Program-made: the position numbers and the translations under genes
Notes under the pieces: model-generated
What the model saw: the letters and a program-made list of their open reading frames with translations, nothing else
The model's database searches: none
What the model was told of the DNA's origin: nothing
Assembly (NCBI RefSeq): GCF_024622975.1
Contig: NZ_JANJZT010000019.1
Location: 21,014 to 85,013 of the forward strand
DNA from: Blautia caecimuris
GTDB taxonomy: Bacteria; Bacillota; Clostridia; Lachnospirales; Lachnospiraceae
Direction of reading: 5' to 3'
Length of the DNA: 64,000 bases
Part shown: one piece after another, positions 9,000-17,094 of the stretch
Numbering within the stretch: the first letter of the stretch is position 1
Layout: every line of letters begins with the position of its first letter

Positions 9000-10373
9000 C
9001 TATTTTCCTACACAGAACTTGCTGAATATCTCATTTACCAGATCTTCGCCCAGGGATTCGCCCATAATCTTTCCAAGGCTTTCGTAAGCTCCCATCAGAT
9101 CAATGGAAAAGAAATCCTCCGGCATTCCTGCTTCAATACTTTCCATTACCATGTTAAGGCTTCTCTCCGCCTCTTCCAGGGCAGTCTTATGACGTGCATT
9201 TGTAATATAAACCTCATCATTAAAGGAAATCTCCCCGCGGAAAAACATTTCTTTAATGGCTGTTTCCAGGTTTTCTATTCCTGATCCTTCCACCACTGAC
9301 ACAGGTATCACCTGTTTTCCTGTTTTTTCTTCCAGATGCTGAGGCGAAACCACCGGAGTCAGATCTGTTTTATTATAAATAATAATACTTTTTCTTCCAT
9401 GAAGCAGCTCCATGATCTCTTCATCGTTTTTATCAAGAGGCTTGGAAGAATCTACCACATAAAGGATCAGGTCTGCTTTTTCAGCCATCTGTCTGGCCTT
9501 TTCCACACCAATTTTTTCTACAATATCTTCTGTCTCTCTGATGCCGGCTGTATCAATGATCCTTAAACTGATTCCATGAAGAGAAATATATTCCTCCAGC
9601 GTATCTCTTGTGGTTCCTGCAATTTCTGTTACAATTGCCCGATCCTCTCCTACAAGAAAATTTAACAGAGAGGATTTTCCTGCATTTGGTTTTCCCAGGA
9701 TAACTGTGCGGATACCCTCCTGGATCATTTTTCCGTCATCAGCAGACTTCAGAAGCTTTTTCACCTCTTCTGCCTCTTCCTTTACCACTTCCATCAGTTC
9801 ATCCGGATACCCCTCCAGATCAAAATGCTCCGGATCATCAAGCGCGGTTTCTATATACGCAATATGATGAAGAAGCTTTGCCCTGATTTCCCGGATCACC
9901 CGGAGAACCGATCCCTTCAGCTGCTCTACAGAGCCTTTCAACGCTATGTCGCTTTTTGCCTGAATCACATCCATAACAGCCTCAGCCTGAGAAAGATCCA
10001 GTCTCCCGTTCAGAAAAGCACGTTTTGTAAATTCTCCGGGTTCCGCTACCTGCGCTCCGTTTTTCAGAACAGTTTCCAGAACCTTCTTCATGGCAAAAAC
10101 ACCGCCGTGACAGTCAATTTCTACCGTGTCTTCTCCTGTATATGTTTTTGGACCGCGCATTACCATTACCAGAACTTCATCTACCGTTTCCTCTCCATCG
10201 CAGATATATCCATAATGAATGGTATGAGTTTTTACTTCTTTTATATTTTTCTTTCCATTCTTTGACCGGTAAATCCTGGAAATCACATTCATTGCATCTT
10301 CTCCGCTGATCCGGACGATTCCGATGCCGGAAGCGCTCATTGCTGTGGAAATTGCTGCAATCGTTGTCTCCAT
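9000..10373 (-). CDS. mnmE: tRNA modification GTPase MnmE
   Basis: A 457-residue GTPase (TrmE), partner of MnmG in wobble-uridine modification. It has an N-terminal THF-binding domain (TIAAISTAMSASGIGIVRIS), a helical domain and an inserted G domain. The G domain has GKPNAGKSS (G1), DTAGIRETED (G3) and NKTD (G4). The C-terminal CVGK carries the essential Cys. The ATG at 10373 has AGGAGG upstream; the longer frame to 10442 lacks a site. The gene follows jag after about 230 bases that contain a large hairpin. Confidence 0.96.
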   Translation of the reverse strand: METTIAAISTAMSASGIGIVRISGEDAMNVISRIYRSKNGKKNIKEVKTHTIHYGYICDGEETVDEVLVMVMRGPKTYTGEDTVEIDCHGGVFAMKKVLETVLKNGAQVAEPGEFTKRAFLNGRLDLSQAEAVMDVIQAKSDIALKGSVEQLKGSVLRVIREIRAKLLHHIAYIETALDDPEHFDLEGYPDELMEVVKEEAEEVKKLLKSADDGKMIQEGIRTVILGKPNAGKSSLLNFLVGEDRAIVTEIAGTTRDTLEEYISLHGISLRIIDTAGIRETEDIVEKIGVEKARQMAEKADLILYVVDSSKPLDKNDEEIMELLHGRKSIIIYNKTDLTPVVSPQHLEEKTGKQVIPVSVVEGSGIENLETAIKEMFFRGEISFNDEVYITNARHKTALEEAERSLNMVMESIEAGMPEDFFSIDLMGAYESLGKIMGESLGEDLVNEIFSKFCVGK

Positions 10374-10512
10374 CTGCAATCCTCCTGTTTGTATGCATAA
10401 ATTAAACTGTGTTTTCTGGTATAAAATAGATCTCTTTCTCATACCTGTTTATAAAAAATATACACTGACATTTTTATTAGTGTATCCATATATCCTTCAA
10501 AAACCTTTACAT

Positions 10513-10586
10513 AAAAAAATGTTACTCCGGGAAAAAGCCTACGTCAAGTCCGTATTATTCACGCTTTCACCCAGAATAACATTTTT
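10513..10586 (-). terminator. Long imperfect hairpin with U tract after jag
   Basis: On the minus strand, inverted arms (10517-10524 with 10577-10584, extended by CCGGG/CCC and AAGC/GCTT pairings further in) close a long stem-loop followed by a run of seven T residues. It lies just past the jag stop and about 140 bases before mnmE. It can terminate or attenuate transcription between the rpmH-jag part and the mnmE-mnmG-rsmG part of the cluster. Confidence 0.55.
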
Positions 10587-10604
10587 GTTCAGATGTATCT
10601 CATC

Positions 10605-11531
10605 TTAATATCTTTTCAGTTTTACAACTACATGACGGTAAGGCTCTTCACCTTCACTGACAGTCTCTACAAATTTATTTCCCTGAAGAGCAGAATGGAT
10701 GATTCTTCTTTCATAAGGATTCATTGGTTCAAGAACAACCGGTTTTCTGGTTTTCTTTACCTTGTAGGCAATTCCTCTTGCCAGATTTTCCAGTGTCTCT
10801 TTTCTTCTTCTGCGGTAATCTTCTGTATCCAGTTTTACCCGGATATAGGTAGATTTACCTTTATTCACAACAAGACTTGTCAGATACTGAAGAGAATCAA
10901 GGGTCTGTCCTCTTTTTCCAATCAGAATTCCCATATCCTGTCCCTCAAAATCAACCTCCAGACAGCCGTCCTTTGTATTGTATTTTGAAGTGATCTGAAC
11001 CTCGCCCAGTTCCATGGAAGAAAATACTTCTCTGAGAAATACAAGCGCTCTCTCTTCGATTTCTTTGATTTCCTCCGGATCAGAAAGTACCTCGATCTCT
11101 CTGGACTGTTTTACAGGTTTTTCTTTCTGAACCTTTTCCTTAGGCTCTCTTACAGGCTTTTCTTTAAAGGTCTTTTCCTTTACCGGCTTCGGCTGCCTGT
11201 CTTTTACAGACTCTTTTTCCTCTGCTGCAGGCTCTTCCCTCTTTTCAGCCTTATGAGAAGGTCTGGAATGCTGTTTCGGTGCCTTTTTCTCTTCCTTAAA
11301 GGATTCAATTTTTACTGAATCTACAATTTTTTCGATTTCTGCTTCCTCGGAAGAAACTTCAAGCTTACGTACTTTAATGATAGCCGGCTTGCTTCCAAAT
11401 CCAAAGAAACCTGTACTTCCCTCAGTAATCACCTGAATGTCCAACTGATCACTGGATACGCCCAGTTCAATACACGCTTTTGTAATTGCTTCATTTTTCG
11501 TTTTTGCAGAAAACTGAACATACTCATTCAT
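10605..11531 (-). CDS. jag: RNA-binding protein Jag/KhpB (Jag_N, KH, R3H domains)
   Basis: A 308-residue cytoplasmic RNA-binding protein, also called KhpB or EloR. The Jag_N domain (residues 1-55; VQFSAKTKNEAITKACIELG and GFFGFGSKPAIIKVRK) is followed by a Lys/Glu/Pro-rich low-complexity linker (about 65-145) with repeated KEKP units. Then come a KH domain with GQDMGILIGKRGQTLDSLQ and a C-terminal R3H domain (RRRKETLENLARGIAYKVKK). The ATG at 11531 has GGAGG 8 bases upstream. It lies directly behind yidC, as in most Firmicutes. KhpB binds many transcripts and affects cell elongation and division in relatives. Confidence 0.94.
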   Translation of the reverse strand: MNEYVQFSAKTKNEAITKACIELGVSSDQLDIQVITEGSTGFFGFGSKPAIIKVRKLEVSSEEAEIEKIVDSVKIESFKEEKKAPKQHSRPSHKAEKREEPAAEEKESVKDRQPKPVKEKTFKEKPVREPKEKVQKEKPVKQSREIEVLSDPEEIKEIEERALVFLREVFSSMELGEVQITSKYNTKDGCLEVDFEGQDMGILIGKRGQTLDSLQYLTSLVVNKGKSTYIRVKLDTEDYRRRRKETLENLARGIAYKVKKTRKPVVLEPMNPYERRIIHSALQGNKFVETVSEGEEPYRHVVVKLKRY

Positions 11532-11552
11532 GATGAACCCCTCCGTTCCTTC

Positions 11553-12845
11553 CTATTTCTTCTTATTTCTTTCGTCAAAGGTTCTTACCAGATTTGCTTT
11601 TGCTGTAATACTGTCCGGTTTTGCAGCTGCTGCCTTTTTGTAGGATTCCTCAACCTTTTTCGCACGCTCTGCTTCCGGTGAACCACTGTTTCCTTTTTCT
11701 ACCTTGTTGATATTTTTTACACTCTGATGTGCCTGATTAGTGATCTTCTGAGGCGGAAGTCCGGCTTTTGCCCTCTTCTCTTCTATTTTCTTCATGTTTT
11801 CATTAATCAGAACTTCAATATCCATCTTGTTCAGATGACGGTTAATAAGAACCTGCTGGACGCTTCTTACAACAGCACTGGAAATCCAGTAAATACCAAG
11901 ACCTACCGGGAATGTGAAGCAGAAAAATGCTGACATAAGAGGCATTACCATGTTCATGGTCTTCATGGAACTTGCCATGGGATTTGCGCCATCATCATTC
12001 TGAGCAGCCTGCGGCATCAGCTTCAGGTTCAGCACCTGAGTTCCCCAGGAAAGAATCGGGATAAGAAGCGCTGCGATTGCAAGAAGAATGGATCCGCCTG
12101 CAACAACTGCTGTGATATAGTTCCATGGCATATCTGCAATGTTCAGCCCCAGAAAGCTCTGCATGTGGGAAATCTCAGATGCAGTACTGTTAATCGCATC
12201 AGAAAATCCTGCAAACTGGCTCATATCGCCCAGTTTATCCCACTGTGCCGGAGAAAGAGCATACAAAAAGTCAATGACAGAATTTGAGGTTGCGGTTTCT
12301 CCCTCAAGAATCAAACGAACACGGGTCATTTTATTATCAGTGATAAAGTCCTGAAGGATATTCGTATATCCGCTGACACCGATAATCTGAGAAGCAACTC
12401 CGTCAAGAACACTTTTTACACTGCCTACATAGGCAGGAATATTCTGGATTACGTGCCACAGAGACCACAGGATCGGCAGCTGGATCAAAAGCTGAACACA
12501 GCTTCCGGTAGGTGATACTCCGTATTTCTGGTAAACTGCTGAGGTTTCTTCCTGCATTTTCTGCATGGAAACCTGATCTTTTTTATTCTGATATTTTTTC
12601 TGGATCTTCATCAGCTCCGGCTGCATAACTGAACTCAGTTTTGAGAACTTCTGCTGCTTGATCTGAAGAGGAGTCATAAAAAGATAGATCAGAATACTGA
12701 AAATAATGATACAAAGACCGAGATTCTGGATTCCGAACAATCCGTCAAGGAATTTGTAGATACCGTTCATAATCCAGCCCATAACAACAGAGATCTGGCC
12801 AATGATCGGCGTCGAGTTCTTTGTAGCTAAAATCATCAATTCCAA
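11553..12845 (-). CDS. yidC: Membrane protein insertase YidC
   Basis: A 430-residue insertase of the YidC/Oxa1 family that integrates proteins into the cytoplasmic membrane with or beside Sec. It has five hydrophobic segments, including IQNLGLCIIIFSILIYLFMT, with a cytoplasmic coiled region (MQPELMKIQKKYQNKKDQ) after the second. The C-terminal tail is Lys-rich. The start is read as TTG at 12845, because AGGAGG ends 9 bases upstream. An ATG at 12852 is in another frame and only 2 bases from that site, while the in-frame ATG at 12836 is 18 bases away. There is no obvious lipobox at the N-terminus. A 200-residue loop insertion makes it longer than typical SpoIIIJ (about 260 residues). Confidence 0.92.
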   Translation of the reverse strand: MELMILATKNSTPIIGQISVVMGWIMNGIYKFLDGLFGIQNLGLCIIIFSILIYLFMTPLQIKQQKFSKLSSVMQPELMKIQKKYQNKKDQVSMQKMQEETSAVYQKYGVSPTGSCVQLLIQLPILWSLWHVIQNIPAYVGSVKSVLDGVASQIIGVSGYTNILQDFITDNKMTRVRLILEGETATSNSVIDFLYALSPAQWDKLGDMSQFAGFSDAINSTASEISHMQSFLGLNIADMPWNYITAVVAGGSILLAIAALLIPILSWGTQVLNLKLMPQAAQNDDGANPMASSMKTMNMVMPLMSAFFCFTFPVGLGIYWISSAVVRSVQQVLINRHLNKMDIEVLINENMKKIEEKRAKAGLPPQKITNQAHQSVKNINKVEKGNSGSPEAERAKKVEESYKKAAAAKPDSITAKANLVRTFDERNKKK

Positions 12846-12862
12846 TTTTCATTTCCTCCTGA

Positions 12863-13072
12863 TTATGGCACAGGATCATATCCTCCGTGAGAAAAAGGAT
12901 TACACCTTAAAATTCTCCAGAGGGCAAGCAATCCACCCTTGATCGCGCCATATTTTTGGATTGCTTCCAAACCATACTGAGAACATGTGGGAATATAAGG
13001 GCATTTTGTTCTCTTCATCGGTGATAAATATTTTTGATAAAGCCGTATCAGTTTAATCAGAATATTCTTCAT
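12863..13072 (-). CDS. yidD: Membrane protein insertion efficiency factor YidD
   Basis: A 69-residue protein of the YidD (UPF0161) family, thought to assist YidC-dependent membrane insertion. The family signature is clear: [30 protein letters not shown], and [20 protein letters not shown]. The ATG at 13072 lies inside the end of rnpA (20-base overlap) behind AGGTG; a GTG at 13084 is an alternative. It lies between rnpA and yidC in the standard order. Confidence 0.93.
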   Translation of the reverse strand: MKNILIKLIRLYQKYLSPMKRTKCPYIPTCSQYGLEAIQKYGAIKGGLLALWRILRCNPFSHGGYDPVP

Positions 13073-13415
13073 TTTTCTTTTCACCTGTTATATGATGCTT
13101 TCCGGCCAGATGCAGCAGAGCGCTTTCTATTTCCTGATAGCTTTTTCCCTTTGCAGATGCTCTGGCAATTACTACAATATCCAGGCCGTTACAAAATAAC
13201 GGTTCATTTAAACGATAACTTTCCCTTATCAATCTGGTGATTCTGTGGCGGACCACACTGTTTCCTACTTTTTTACTTACTGATATTCCCAGACGATTCT
13301 TCATGTACTGATTTTCCAGTACGTACATCACCAGATACCGATTTGCCTTTGATGTTCCATGTCTGTAAACCTGCTGAAAATCTTTGCTTTTCTTTAAGGA
13401 CTCTGAATATTTCAT
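13053..13415 (-). CDS. rnpA: Ribonuclease P protein component
   Basis: A 120-residue basic protein that binds the RNase P RNA and helps cleave the 5' leader of precursor tRNAs. It begins with [17 protein letters not shown]. It has the family motif [19 protein letters not shown], in which the usual RNxxKR core is partly changed (VRHRITR), and a C-terminal [21 protein letters not shown]. The ATG at 13415 is supported by AAGGAGG 5 to 6 bases upstream; the longer frame starts without a site. It follows rpmH. Confidence 0.94.
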   Translation of the reverse strand: MKYSESLKKSKDFQQVYRHGTSKANRYLVMYVLENQYMKNRLGISVSKKVGNSVVRHRITRLIRESYRLNEPLFCNGLDIVVIARASAKGKSYQEIESALLHLAGKHHITGEKKNEEYSD

Positions 13416-13466
13416 CTGGTCCTCCTTCAATTCTTATTCTTACAGAAATAATCCTGTATAGAAGAA

Positions 13467-13488
13467 AAGACCACAATACTGCGGTCTT
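13467..13488 (-). terminator. Attenuator-like hairpin between rpmH and rnpA
   Basis: A 6-base stem (13467-13472 with 13483-13488) is followed on the minus strand by a pyrimidine-rich TTTTCTTCT tail. It probably causes partial termination, which would let rpmH be made in excess of rnpA. Confidence 0.5.
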
Positions 13489-13498
13489 ATGTCTGATC

Positions 13499-13633
13499 TT
13501 ATGCTGATAACTGCTTTCTTCCTTTTAATCTTCTTGCAGCTAATACTTTACGGCCGCCTTTTGTGCTCATGCGGGCTCTGAATCCGTGAACTTTAGCTCT
13601 TGATCTCTTCTTTGGCTGAAATGTCATTTTCAT
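13499..13633 (-). CDS. rpmH: 50S ribosomal protein L34
   Basis: A 44-residue, very basic ribosomal protein. The reading from the ATG at 13633 gives [20 protein letters not shown] at the start and the family end [24 protein letters not shown] lies about 10 bases upstream. It is the first gene of the minus-strand origin cluster. Confidence 0.97.
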   Translation of the reverse strand: MKMTFQPKKRSRAKVHGFRARMSTKGGRKVLAARRLKGRKQLSA

Positions 13634-13693
13634 AGGTAAAGCACCTCCTTTATCTATTATCCAATTTAAAAATTTTCATAGAACATCATTTCA

Positions 13694-13722
13694 ATTATAT
13701 TCATAAACCCCCTGTTCGTCAA
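13694..13722 (-). promoter_or_regulatory. Strong promoter of the rpmH-rnpA-yidD-yidC-jag cluster
   Basis: On the minus strand a TTGACG -35 element (13717-13722) and a perfect TATAAT -10 element (13694-13699) are spaced by exactly 17 bases. The transcript would begin about 50 bases before the rpmH start codon. Confidence 0.8.
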
Positions 13723-13838
13723 GCTAAAAATAAGATTTTTATACAAATGGACTGCTTATTATCAGGTTTGAAAGTTTCTCTTACTTCCGGTTGTTTAGAA
13801 TCAACATCTATATGTGGAAATCTTCAGTTTACGTAATG

Positions 13839-14190
13839 TTATCCACATTTTGTGGATAACTTGTGGATAACTCTGAGGATACCCTAAAAAATGTCCACAT
13901 TTTTCGACTTATTTTTACACATTATGTTTAAAAATCCCTTTATTTTACAAGGATTATTACGTGGACAACTTTATACACAATCCCCATGGGTATTTATCCA
14001 CTATTTCCGGTTTTATGTAAACTTAAAGGGGATTTTCCACATCTCTCACATTATCCACATGTGGAAAAATGTGTATAACTACAATTATTCAAATAAGGAT
14101 TGCGTAAAACCTTTATTTATTATAATATATATAAGGATATTTATGTCTTTCAGACTTAATATAAACAAAAAAACACCTGAAACCAGGAAC
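13839..14190. other. oriC: oriC, upstream DnaA-box cluster and AT-rich stretch
   Basis: The 570-base gap between divergent rpmH and dnaA holds several DnaA boxes. Perfect TTATCCACA boxes are at 13839-13847 (+), 13851-13859 (-), 13862-13870 (-) and 14051-14059 (+). Near matches are TTATACACA at 13971-13979 (+) and 14070-14078 (-), TTATCCACT at 13994-14002 (+), and TTTTCCACA at 14033-14041 (+) and 14059-14067 (-). A very AT-rich stretch follows at about 14090-14175. Strand reversal of genes on either side supports this as the replication origin. The dnaA promoter also lies here, but no -35/-10 pair stands out. Confidence 0.88.
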
Positions 14191-14203
14191 CGGGAGAGTG
14201 AAA

Positions 14204-15574
14204 ATGGATAAAGTTATAGAAAAATGGGATGAAATCCTTCAAATCGTGAAAGTTGAATATGATGTTGCGAACGTTGCCTTCAATACATGGCTGAAGCCTT
14301 TGAAAGTATACGAGGTAAGGGACAACGTTGTCACGATCCTCGTTCCTTCTGAACAGAGTGTTCTATTAGATATTGTAAATAAAAAATACAGACTGCCTCT
14401 TCAGGTTACAATCTGCGAGGTTACGGGAATGGAAAGCTGTGAAATCCAGTTTATTCTTCCGGAAAATGTCCCGAAAAAAGAAATTCCTTCCTATAATATG
14501 TCTGAATCCAAATCTCTTCGCGATCAAAGATGTGAGGAAGCTCATCTGAATCCAAAATATACTTTTGACAGCTTTATTGTAGGAAGCAACAATAAATTTG
14601 CCCAGGCAGCAGCTCTTGCAGTTGCGGAATCTCCGGGAGATACTTATAATCCTCTTTTTATTTACGGAGGCGCCGGACTGGGAAAAACTCACCTGATGCA
14701 TTCCATTGCGCATTATATTATTGACAATAATGAAAACAGTAAGGTTCTTTATGTAACAAGTGAAGAATTTACCAATGAACTGATCGAGACGATCCGAAAC
14801 GGAAATAATTCAGCAATGTCCAAATTCCGTGAAAAATACAGGAATATTGACGTTCTTCTTGTTGACGATATCCAGTTTATTATAGGAAAAGAGTCCACAC
14901 AGGAAGAATTTTTCCATACCTTCAACAGTCTCCACAGCGCCAAAAAACAGATTATCATATCTTCTGATAAACCTCCGAAAGATATGGAAATTCTGGAGGA
15001 ACGCTTCCGTTCCCGGTTCGAGTGGGGTCTGATCGCAGATATTACACTGCCGGATTATGAAACCCGAATGGCAATTCTTCATAAAAAGGAAGAACTGGAC
15101 GGCTATAATATCAGCGAAGAGGTTATAAAATACATAGCCACCAATATAAAATCAAATATCCGTGAGCTGGAAGGCGCCTTTAATAAAGTAATGGCAAGTT
15201 CCAAGCTTGAAAAAAAGGAAGTCACTTTGGAACTTGCTGAAAAAGCGCTGAAAGATATCATTTCACCGGACCAGCAGAAGGAGATCACGCCGGAATACAT
15301 TATTTCTGTAGTGGCAGAGCACTATCATGTGACAACAGCAGACCTCTGCGGAAACAAAAGAAGCTCAAAAATAGTTATGCCGAGACAGATTGCCATGTAT
15401 TTATGCAGGGATATCATTGATACATCACTGAAAACCATTGGAAAAAATCTCGGAAACCGCGATCACACTACAGTTATGCATGGAATTGAAAAAATTGAGA
15501 AAGAACTTCAGACAAATGACAACCTGAAAAATTCCATTGACACCCTCAGGAAGAAAATTAATCCACAGGGATAA
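14204..15574 (+). CDS. dnaA: Chromosomal replication initiator protein DnaA
   Basis: A 456-residue AAA+ initiator that binds DnaA boxes and opens oriC. Domain I covers about residues 1-85. The AAA+ core has Walker A GGAGLGKT (155-162), Walker B with VLLVDDIQF (Asp221-Asp222), and sensor region EERFRSRFEWGL. The C-terminal DNA-binding domain has the signature GNRDHTTVMHGIEKI. The ATG at 14204 is preferred, 7 bases after GGGAG; an in-frame GTG at 14198 is too close to that site. Its promoter region contains many DnaA boxes, so autoregulation is likely. Confidence 0.97.
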   Translation: MDKVIEKWDEILQIVKVEYDVANVAFNTWLKPLKVYEVRDNVVTILVPSEQSVLLDIVNKKYRLPLQVTICEVTGMESCEIQFILPENVPKKEIPSYNMSESKSLRDQRCEEAHLNPKYTFDSFIVGSNNKFAQAAALAVAESPGDTYNPLFIYGGAGLGKTHLMHSIAHYIIDNNENSKVLYVTSEEFTNELIETIRNGNNSAMSKFREKYRNIDVLLVDDIQFIIGKESTQEEFFHTFNSLHSAKKQIIISSDKPPKDMEILEERFRSRFEWGLIADITLPDYETRMAILHKKEELDGYNISEEVIKYIATNIKSNIRELEGAFNKVMASSKLEKKEVTLELAEKALKDIISPDQQKEITPEYIISVVAEHYHVTTADLCGNKRSSKIVMPRQIAMYLCRDIIDTSLKTIGKNLGNRDHTTVMHGIEKIEKELQTNDNLKNSIDTLRKKINPQG

Positions 15575-15579
15575 TTACT

Positions 15580-15754
15580 TTATCCACATATGAAACCCGG
15601 GGTTTTACACGAAGTTATACAGTTTGAAAGTCTTGATTTTTAAGGTTTTTTTGGACTTTTTCACATATTCACAGCCCCTAAGGCGGCTAATACGGATTTT
15701 TTCTTATTTATTTTTTTAAAAAGCCATTTTCAAACAGGAAGGGAGTTATACACA
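15580..15754. other. oriC: oriC, downstream DnaA boxes and candidate unwinding element
   Basis: The dnaA-dnaN gap has a perfect DnaA box TTATCCACA at 15580-15588 and a TTATACACA box at 15746-15754, just before dnaN. Between them an A/T-only stretch (about 15695-15727) interrupts an otherwise mixed sequence. In B. subtilis the origin is bipartite with the unwinding element between dnaA and dnaN; the same arrangement is inferred here. Confidence 0.65.
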
Positions 15755-15756
15755 AC

Positions 15757-16872
15757 ATGAAAATTATCTGTTCCAAAACAATTTTATTAAAAAGCGTTAA
15801 TATCTCTTTGAAAGCTGTTCCTTCTAAAACAACAATGCCGATTCTGGAATGTATTCTGATCAATGCCTCAACAAACCAGATCAAATTTACTACAAATGAT
15901 ATGGAACTGGGAATTGAAACAATTGTTGACGGAACAATTGCTGAAAAAGGAATGGTTGCTCTTGATGCAAAAATTTTCTATGAGATCATCAGAAGACTTC
16001 CTGATAATGACGTGACCATCCATACAGATGAAAATTATGTAGCAACGATCACCTGTGAAAAAGCAAAATTTACAATTCCGGGAAAAACAGGAGAAGATTT
16101 TGCCTACCTTCCTGTTATTGAACGGGATGAATCTCTTACTCTTTCACAGTTTACATTAAAAGAAATGATCCGCCAAACTCTGTTTTCTATTGCTGTAAAC
16201 GAAAATAACCGGTTAATGACAGGTGAACTTTTTGAGATAAAGAATAATTGTCTGAAAATAGTGTCTCTGGACGGCCATCGTATATCCATTAGACGCATGC
16301 CTCTTAAGAGAGAATATTCTGACAAAAAGATTGTCGTTCCTGGAAAGACACTTAGTGAGATCAGCAAAATCCTTTCCGGTGAGGTTGATGATCAGGTAAG
16401 CATTTATTTTACAAAAAACCATATATTGTTTGAGTTTGATCAGACCATGGTGGTATCAAGACTGATCGAGGGAGAATACTTCCGCATTGATCAGATGCTT
16501 TCCAGTGATTATGATACCAAGCTGTCTGTAAATAAAAAAGAATTTCTGAACTGTATTGACCGCGCCACACTTCTTGTAAGAGAAGGGGATAAAAAACCGA
16601 TCGTCATTGATATCAGAGATAATAAAATGGAGCTTAAAATTGATTCTTCCATGGGATCCATGAATGAAGAGATCGATATTGAGAAAGAAGGAAAGGATAT
16701 TCTCATCGGATTTAACCCGAAATTCCTGATCGATGCTTTGAAAGTTATTGATGATGAAAATATTCATATGTACCTTATGAATCCCAAGGCTCCATGTTTT
16801 ATCAGAGATGATGAGGAGACATACACCTATCTGATCCTGCCTGTAAATATCAGCCAGAATCAGGCAAGATAA
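15757..16872 (+). CDS. dnaN: DNA polymerase III subunit beta (sliding clamp)
   Basis: A 371-residue protein of the beta-clamp family, forming the ring that tethers the replicative polymerase. It shows the three-domain clamp layout: an N-terminal CSKTILLKSVNISLKAVPSK, the middle LKEMIRQTLFSIAVNENNRLMTG region, and the C-terminal FNPKFLIDALKVID and end TYLILPVNIS, part of the peptide-binding pocket. The ATG at 15757 follows GGGAG by 11 bases. It lies in the standard dnaA-dnaN-yaaA-recF order. Confidence 0.97.
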   Translation: MKIICSKTILLKSVNISLKAVPSKTTMPILECILINASTNQIKFTTNDMELGIETIVDGTIAEKGMVALDAKIFYEIIRRLPDNDVTIHTDENYVATITCEKAKFTIPGKTGEDFAYLPVIERDESLTLSQFTLKEMIRQTLFSIAVNENNRLMTGELFEIKNNCLKIVSLDGHRISIRRMPLKREYSDKKIVVPGKTLSEISKILSGEVDDQVSIYFTKNHILFEFDQTMVVSRLIEGEYFRIDQMLSSDYDTKLSVNKKEFLNCIDRATLLVREGDKKPIVIDIRDNKMELKIDSSMGSMNEEIDIEKEGKDILIGFNPKFLIDALKVIDDENIHMYLMNPKAPCFIRDDEETYTYLILPVNISQNQAR

Positions 16873-16884
16873 AGGAGGATCATT

Positions 16885-17091
16885 GTGGAAATCAAAATCA
16901 GAGATGAATTTATCAAGCTGGGACAGGCTTTGAAACTTGCAGGAGTTGTAGAAGACGGAGTTGAGGCAAAGTTTGTCATTCAGGACGGGCTTGTTAAAGT
17001 GAACGGTGAAGTTGACGAACGTCGCGGCAGAAAAGTGTATGAAGGGGATGTGATCTCCTTTAACGGACAGGATATAAAAGTGATCAGGTAG
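16885..17091 (+). CDS. yaaA: S4 domain-containing protein YaaA
   Basis: A 68-residue protein consisting of a single S4-type RNA-binding domain: IKLGQALKLAGVVEDGVEAK, then DGLVKVNGEVDERRGRKVYEGD. It is the conserved small gene between dnaN and recF in Firmicutes. The start is a GTG at 16885, with AAAGGAGG 7 to 8 bases upstream. The family is RNA-associated, possibly in ribosome assembly; the exact role is not settled. Confidence 0.93.
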   Translation: MEIKIRDEFIKLGQALKLAGVVEDGVEAKFVIQDGLVKVNGEVDERRGRKVYEGDVISFNGQDIKVIR

Positions 17092-17094
17092 ATT

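Noticed and set aside
12751..12852. Short frame MKIGIDDFSYKEL as a real small gene before yidC
   Set aside because: Its ATG is only 2 bases from the ribosome binding site and the frame overlaps yidC; kept only as a possible effect on yidC initiation.
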